Under the pieces are notes generated by a model, which did not search any database, was not told the DNA's origin, and saw only the letters and a program-made list of their open reading frames with translations. Source: Rhizophlyctis rosea (taxonomy: Eukaryota > Chytridiomycota > Chytridiomycetes > Rhizophlyctidales > Rhizophlyctidaceae). From it: a stretch of DNA of 64,000 nucleotides. Numbering within the stretch: the stretch's first letter is position 1; each line of letters starts with the position of its first letter. The stretch spans positions 96,749 through 160,748 of the forward strand of contig JADGJC010000063.1 in assembly GCA_027596075.1 (NCBI GenBank), read 5' to 3'. Below are positions 59,084 through 64,000 of this stretch, piece after piece. The position numbers and the translations under genes were made by a program.

Positions 59084-59649
59084 GGTGGAGATGATGCAGA
59101 TGACAGAGGGTCCGAGGAGGAGAACTACTGACCACTGCCTTTTATGATGGGAGGCTTCGATATCATCGGTCGGTTCGTCGGGACTGTATTCTGCACATGC
59201 TTCTATTTTTGTTTGCATTTATTGTCCTCCACCTCCGACACGGTGGGGAGGAAGGCGCAAAGTGAACACAAACTGCCACACCGTTTGTTGCAAAGAGGCA
59301 AGTTCCTCCCGTCGCGGAAGGTTGCACCAAGACATGTCAACTTGGTGCTCAGGAGTTCGATTGTTGAACAGCAACGCCCACGCGCGCACGAGATTCTGAC
59401 TGAGGGACATTGGTTGTTCTTTCAGAGTAGATTCAGCAGATTCAGAATCGAAACCTCTTCGTAATGTTTCCTTCTCAATATTTCTTAAGACATGTTTTGG
59501 AGAGCCTGCTTTCAATTTGGCGGTCACTTCGCCACCACAAATCGCGGTGCTGGTACAGTCACTAGAAATTGCCAATCGCGTGGATCGTCTTCTTCCTTTT
59601 TCCCGACAATCCCCCATTTTCTCTCTTTCCCCATTGACGTTCCGCCACA
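59084..59649. promoter_or_regulatory. Divergent region between esterase and oxygenase genes
   Basis: 566 bases between outward-facing starts; no specific element recognised. Confidence 0.35.
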
Positions 59650-61588
59650 ATGAGTGGACGGATTTCAACACTCCTGAAGGAGCAACCCACAGTGACCTTG
59701 TTTGCCAATTTGAGGAAAGCGGCTCGTGGCATCCAAGCGACCTTTTGCTGTGGTGGTACCATCCAACCCCGAGTTCCAACCAAACTGTGGTATGAAAATG
59801 GTAATGGTGGAGCGAGCACTCTTGTGCTGCCTATTAAGAATAATGTAGAAGGTATACTTGAGATGCTCCATTCAGGACACGTCATGAACATTATGGGCGA
59901 GCTTTGTCCCTCCTTCAGACATAAAGCTCTAACAATTACCACCACTTCCAGTGTCGTTGAAACCTCTTCTGTCAGTCACGAAAAACGCCACCTTCGGACG
60001 TGGAGGAGAAGAAGTCAATGACACCTCCTACCGATCAGCTTTACAACTCGAACCTTCACAGTTCGCCACATCCTTTGACCTATCCTCTTACACACTATTG
60101 GATGAAATCCGCAACATCATGATGCCCAATCATTCCTCTATTCGTGCGCACTTGTACAAGCTGAACGTATATGGCAAAGGCCACCACTTCAAACCCCATG
60201 TTGACACGCCTGTCGGGGAGGAGATGTTTGGCAGTTTAGTGGTTTGTTTGCCTGTTCCGTTTGAGGGGGAAAAGCTCACTATTGAGCATGGTGAAAGGAT
60301 GGTGGAGTTTGATTGGGGGAAGGAGATGCGCAATATTAGTCAGAAGTCTGATACTCCAATCGAAGCTGCTACGTCGGAAGTCATTGACGGCAACGTCGAC
60401 GGTGAACGTGGTGCCACGCAAGAACCGGATGCTGCCGCAGCGGAGGCCAACGATGCAATTCGCTGGGCGGCGTTCTACTCTGACTGCACCCACACCATTG
60501 CACCCATCCAATCCGGCCACCGCCTCACATTTACCTACAATTTATACTCCACACCGGCAAAAGCCGTCACGAGCCTCCAAACAATCTCCCCTACCACGTT
60601 TCCAATCCATTCCCTGATACAAGCACTCCTCCGTCGCAACGGCTTCCTTCCTCCCCAACGGTGGTCGCCTAGGTTTTGGCTGCCAACACGTCTACCCACA
60701 TGTTACTGATGGCTTCCAAAAGCGAGTTGCGAGCGTATTGAAAGGGGCTGATCGCACCATCTAGGCATACATGAAGAACGCGGGGTTGGAAGTTTCTGTC
60801 AGGCCGGCGTATTGGTTTCAAGAGCGGTGGGAATTGGAGAAGGAGAAGAAAAAAGCGGAGAAACAGATGCGAAAGTTGAAGGAGAAGCTTGGAGGCAATT
60901 TGGGAAAATACTTAAATTGTGATTGGAAGGTCCCGGAAGCAAAGGGGTTCAAGTCTTTCACGGTAAGGGGGTAGTGTCAAGTTGCTCTTATATCATTTGA
61001 AACTGTTTTGCACTGAACGGTTATATCATTCCCTGGCAGACCCTGGAACAGGACGGTTACTCGAACCAATATGTAGAAGCTCTAGAGGAAGTCGGTATCA
61101 CTTCCAAATCGGGTAGGGACATTATTTGGGCGGTACCGATTCAACATGACGAACTTGCGGGTTCGTATGGCGCGTATGGGAATCAGCCTACCGTTGAGTA
61201 CTTCTACTCGGCGGCTGCTATTATTGTCAATGTTCCGTCTTGGGATGTGAGGAAGGACCCGAGTTATTGGGAGAAGGGTAGCACTTTTGAAGATGGGAAC
61301 CTCAGCAGATTCAGATGGGACGTCAGTGATGATGATACAGATACAGAGAGCGACGAGGGCGAAACCGATGAAGGCGACAGCATCACTGAAGATACTGACG
61401 AAGAGACGGATGAGGAGAAATTTGATGAGGAGGTCACCGATGATGACGAGACTGATGAGAGCGAGACTGATGAAGACTCAGATGAGGATGAGGAGGATGA
61501 GAAGAATGAAGATGACCCTTCTGAAAGGTGGCCAAAGCGGTGGGGCGAAAGGGTGTGGAATGAAGAATGGCCACCACCGCGAAAATGA
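59650..61588 (+). pseudogene. Fungal 2-oxoglutarate/Fe(II) oxygenase with acidic tail, one frameshift and one stop
   Basis: Exon 59650-59851, then 59952 onward. FCCGGTI, ATFGRGGEEVNDTSYRSA, HFKPHVDTPVGEEMFGSLVV (HxD iron ligands) and SDCTHTIAPIQSGHRLTFTY (distal His and Arg) define the fungal Fe2OG family whose members continue GGxLGFxCxHxYP. Here the frame must shift by one base in the C run 60653-60656 to read NGGRLGFGCQHVYPHVTDGF and VLKGADRTI, which is then followed by TAG at 60762-60764 and AYMKNAGLEVSVRPAYW. A last exon 61040-61588 carries VEYFYSAAAIIVNVPSW and a long Asp/Glu/Thr tail (TDE-rich). Either a young pseudogene or assembly error plus a real stop. Confidence 0.75.
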
Positions 61589-62167
61589 GGTAATGCTTCC
61601 CGGTCGAATTGAAGGAGACCCCAATGGCTTACTTGGCTTTTGTCGTGCGATGTTGATCACGTACATCTTTCACACTTCAGGCAGTAGATAGCGACACGGA
61701 ACTGTTTGGGTTCGATGTTCGGCGCCGGCTCATGGCGAAACTATAGGGCGGCAAAAGGTTGAAGGGCAAAGAAATACTCTCAGTTGGAAGAACTTTGGGA
61801 AATGCATGTCGGATTGCCGAGTTTGCCGCCATAACGAAGCACTCTTCCAGATTGGCGAACCAAGCAAATCCCTACTCTGGCGTCGGCCCTTATACAGTCA
61901 TGCTCGAAATCAATTCACAATTATGCAAGGAGGAAAAGAAAGAAGTAAGGCAGTGGGACGACGATTGCCAAGGACGGATTGACAAGAGTGATAAGGTCTA
62001 ACCATTGTCCCATTCACATGACTGGTGAAACCTGCTAATGATTGACGAACTCAAACACCTATGGTGAGAGCGGTGGAGTCAAATAATCTCTCAGGGACTG
62101 CCACACTAATGTCGGAAATTCCTCACATGAATGCTCTGCATGTTTCCCTCATCCCCCTTTCTTCCGC

Positions 62168-62189
62168 TTTTTTTTTTTTTTTTTTTTTT
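62168..62189. repeat. 22-base T homopolymer
   Basis: Uninterrupted T run; could be the A-tail of a minus-strand retroposed element or simple slippage. Confidence 0.9.
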
Positions 62190-63159
62190 GACTTTTTGAC
62201 TCTCGCGCCCTGATCATGCAATATCCCAAATCAAGAACGGTGCTGCAGAATGAATTGTTCGGATCAACTCCCTTTTCACGTCAAACGAATATGCGCGTTT
62301 CTGAAGGGTTTGCATTCGGCACGACAAAAAAAACAACAACATTAGCTTGGTTGACTACCCGGGCTCTCCCCCCATCCACTCCAATTGAGGTGTTGCTCAA
62401 GAATGTGGAACAGGATTTATGGACAAAGGTCAAGCGCGCCTTGCGGGCGTCCACAAGTTCCATCCTCTGAATTTCAGTGTATAGCAATCCGGCCCTTACG
62501 GACCTCCAAAAGTCATATAGGTATAAGTGAAAATCGAGGGAAGCGCGATTTGGATACCAAAGTCACTAGAGAACACGGAAATGGTGCACTAATCGCTTAA
62601 TCAGATTTTGTATTTCCGGTCCTGACCGCATATTTTTTGCATTTATCCATGACTGTCAAGGAGGTTACCTGCAATCATTCACAGCAGGCGCCGAAATCAA
62701 CGCTTTGCCCAAGAAGCGCACAGTGTGTTCTTGGAAAGAACGGGACAGGGATAAATACACATTGCACCAGTCTCATGGCGATCTCGCTGCACAAGACAAC
62801 TCTTTTTTTTTTTCCCCCGGTCCTCTGTTCCGGAGATATACATTAAAGCTAGAACGCTAGGTACCATCCTTGCCTACCAACGCATGTGTCGGGTGAATGA
62901 AATTTCCTCTATCCTTTTTCCCTTCACGGATTCCCTTGCGCTCACGCAAGTTTCTTGCCAGCTCCAAGTCGATCTGCCACATAATTGCGTGTGGAAGCAT
63001 AACCATAAGGCATCATGCCTTGCAATGGACAACTTTCTTTACTAGTGGCACCGTTTGTGATGATACACCGCATCTGACATCCATCGGGGGTGAAGCTACC
63101 GGATATGGTCATGGCAAGGGGCGCTACAAAGAATTTTCATAAAGCCGACCCTAACCAAC

Positions 63160-63248
63160 TTTGACGGTACCAGCGGGTATGTACTGCCGCATGCTCAGAG
63201 AACAACGCATACCCGCAATCGGGACCCACTAAATCTGGTACCGTCAAA
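63160..63248. repeat. Nested inverted repeat (hairpin/MITE-like)
   Basis: Outer arms TTTGACGGTACCAG (63160-63173) and CTGGTACCGTCAAA (63235-63248) are perfect complements; inner arms CGGGTATG (63174-63181) and CATACCCG (63208-63215) also pair. Confidence 0.85.
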
Positions 63249-63985
63249 TGCCTTGAAACAGTGGGCATGGTAATCACAAAGTCCAAAGGGGGGATTCAGA
63301 CAATCAACGTGTCGTTCCCATCTCTTGTAAGTATGGCCGAAACAAGTGAAGTTGGCCAGAAACTATGTGTGAAATCTGCTATACCACGCCAAACGTCCAT
63401 GTGACGTAAAAGCGCACGTCAACCTTATGTTGGCATGATCAGCCCACAAGTGGGTCGTGGGGATATCCGTGCGATTCACATCTTTTTTGGCGACTTGATG
63501 TTGGAGGGCAGTGATTACCCAGCATTCAATCGCCTTAGATTGATCATGCCACCCTTTGCAATACTCCCCATCTATTCTACTTGGCCGTCCGACCAGTATA
63601 AAATAGAAAGCACAAAAAAGAGCAACCACAGGAGCAGTCGGAATACGTGGGTCAAGTACCATTTGCACATGAAGCATCATTCGAAATCATTCAAACCGTT
63701 ATCAATCCATATTAACATACGAGGTAAAAACTATACACTATACAATGCCCTTTCCCATCATTTGCTGTACATTCATCAATACACAACCCGGCACTACGTT
63801 GAAATCCTACTCCCACCCTCACCACAACAATCTCAATCCAACCCCTCCGGCAACTTCACCCTCTCCGCAATCTCCATGATATTCGAATATATCCGATCCT
63901 CAATCTTCGAATCCGTCCCTGAAGCTATTCGCAGGATGTCCTCTGTATATGGATGAAGTGAAAGCGCGGTTGAGTGTCGGGAAGC

Positions 63986-64000
63986 AAAAAAAAAAAAAAA
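63986..64000. repeat. Terminal A homopolymer
   Basis: Fifteen A at the window edge; may continue beyond it. Confidence 0.8.

Larger units (their letters stand above)
61589..64000. other. Gene-free end of window
   Basis: No convincing gene. Contains a 22-T run (62168-62189), a shorter T run near 62806, a nested inverted repeat (63160-63248) and a terminal A run (63986-64000). Confidence 0.5.

Noticed and set aside
62216..62470. Open frame after the poly-T run
   Set aside because: 84 codons without motif; T-run position alone does not support a gene.

Overview
The window is nuclear DNA from a filamentous or zoosporic fungus. Evidence: most conserved genes are split by many short introns (mostly 50-110 bases); two secreted enzymes carry fungal-type CBM1 cellulose-binding modules; and there are fungal orthologs of DOP1, RMD1, RET3, ARP4, MND1 and RAM1. 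Very high intron density (27 exons in DOP1, 11 in MND1), GC-AG introns, a lone 5S rRNA gene outside an rDNA repeat, and a FISHSW/TPR family gene I associate with chytrids make an early-diverging fungus (Chytridiomycota-like) the best guess; this is inference. Exon coordinates were derived by hand from GT/GC-AG sites, reading-frame phase and family conservation. For most of the recognised conserved genes they give an unbroken frame of the expected length; exceptions are noted in the entries.

Layout. 1-400: 3' end of mitochondrial ATP synthase gamma. 1.1-2.7 kb: unknown coiled-coil protein with an in-frame 21-bp tandem repeat. 3.6-5.2 kb (-): drug/metabolite-superfamily transporter. 6.3-7.5 kb (-): Cys-rich secreted, probably GPI-anchored protein beside an assembly gap. 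8.0-20.7 kb: dense housekeeping block with farnesyltransferase beta (+), RMD1/DUF155 (-) and the 2000-codon DOP1 (+). 21.3-24.5 kb: MFS exporter (+) and NAD(P)-binding reductase (-). 26.1-28.9 kb: meiotic MND1 (+) and a BSD-domain protein (-), convergent. 30.1-32.3 kb: broken FISHSW/TPR gene. 33.1-39.3 kb: SDR (+), ARP4 (-), coatomer zeta RET3 (+), zinc alcohol dehydrogenase (-).

39.3-44.4 kb has no protein gene but holds a 5S rRNA gene (-) and at least five diverged copies of a repeat of about 165 bp whose core resembles the 3' half of 5S rRNA. 44.4-48.4 kb: a long gene joining a coiled coil, Cys-pair zinc-ribbon-like segment, FHA domain and Ser/Thr kinase, with an in-frame TAA in the kinase catalytic loop. 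49.3-50.7 kb (+) and 57.3-59.1 kb (-): two secreted plant-cell-wall enzymes, GH43 with C-terminal CBM1 and SGNH esterase with N-terminal CBM1. Between them are a small C2-domain protein (-) and a Cys-rich single-pass membrane protein (+). 59.65-61.6 kb: 2-oxoglutarate oxygenase gene with one frameshift and one stop. The last 2.4 kb carry homopolymers and a nested palindrome.

The left half is ordinary, tightly packed housekeeping sequence (secretory trafficking, prenylation, chromatin, meiosis). The right half is looser and repeat-bearing, and the three broken but still recognisable genes all lie in or beside it, as expected for an accessory region. The FHA-kinase architecture and the 5S-like repeat family are the items most likely to be undescribed.
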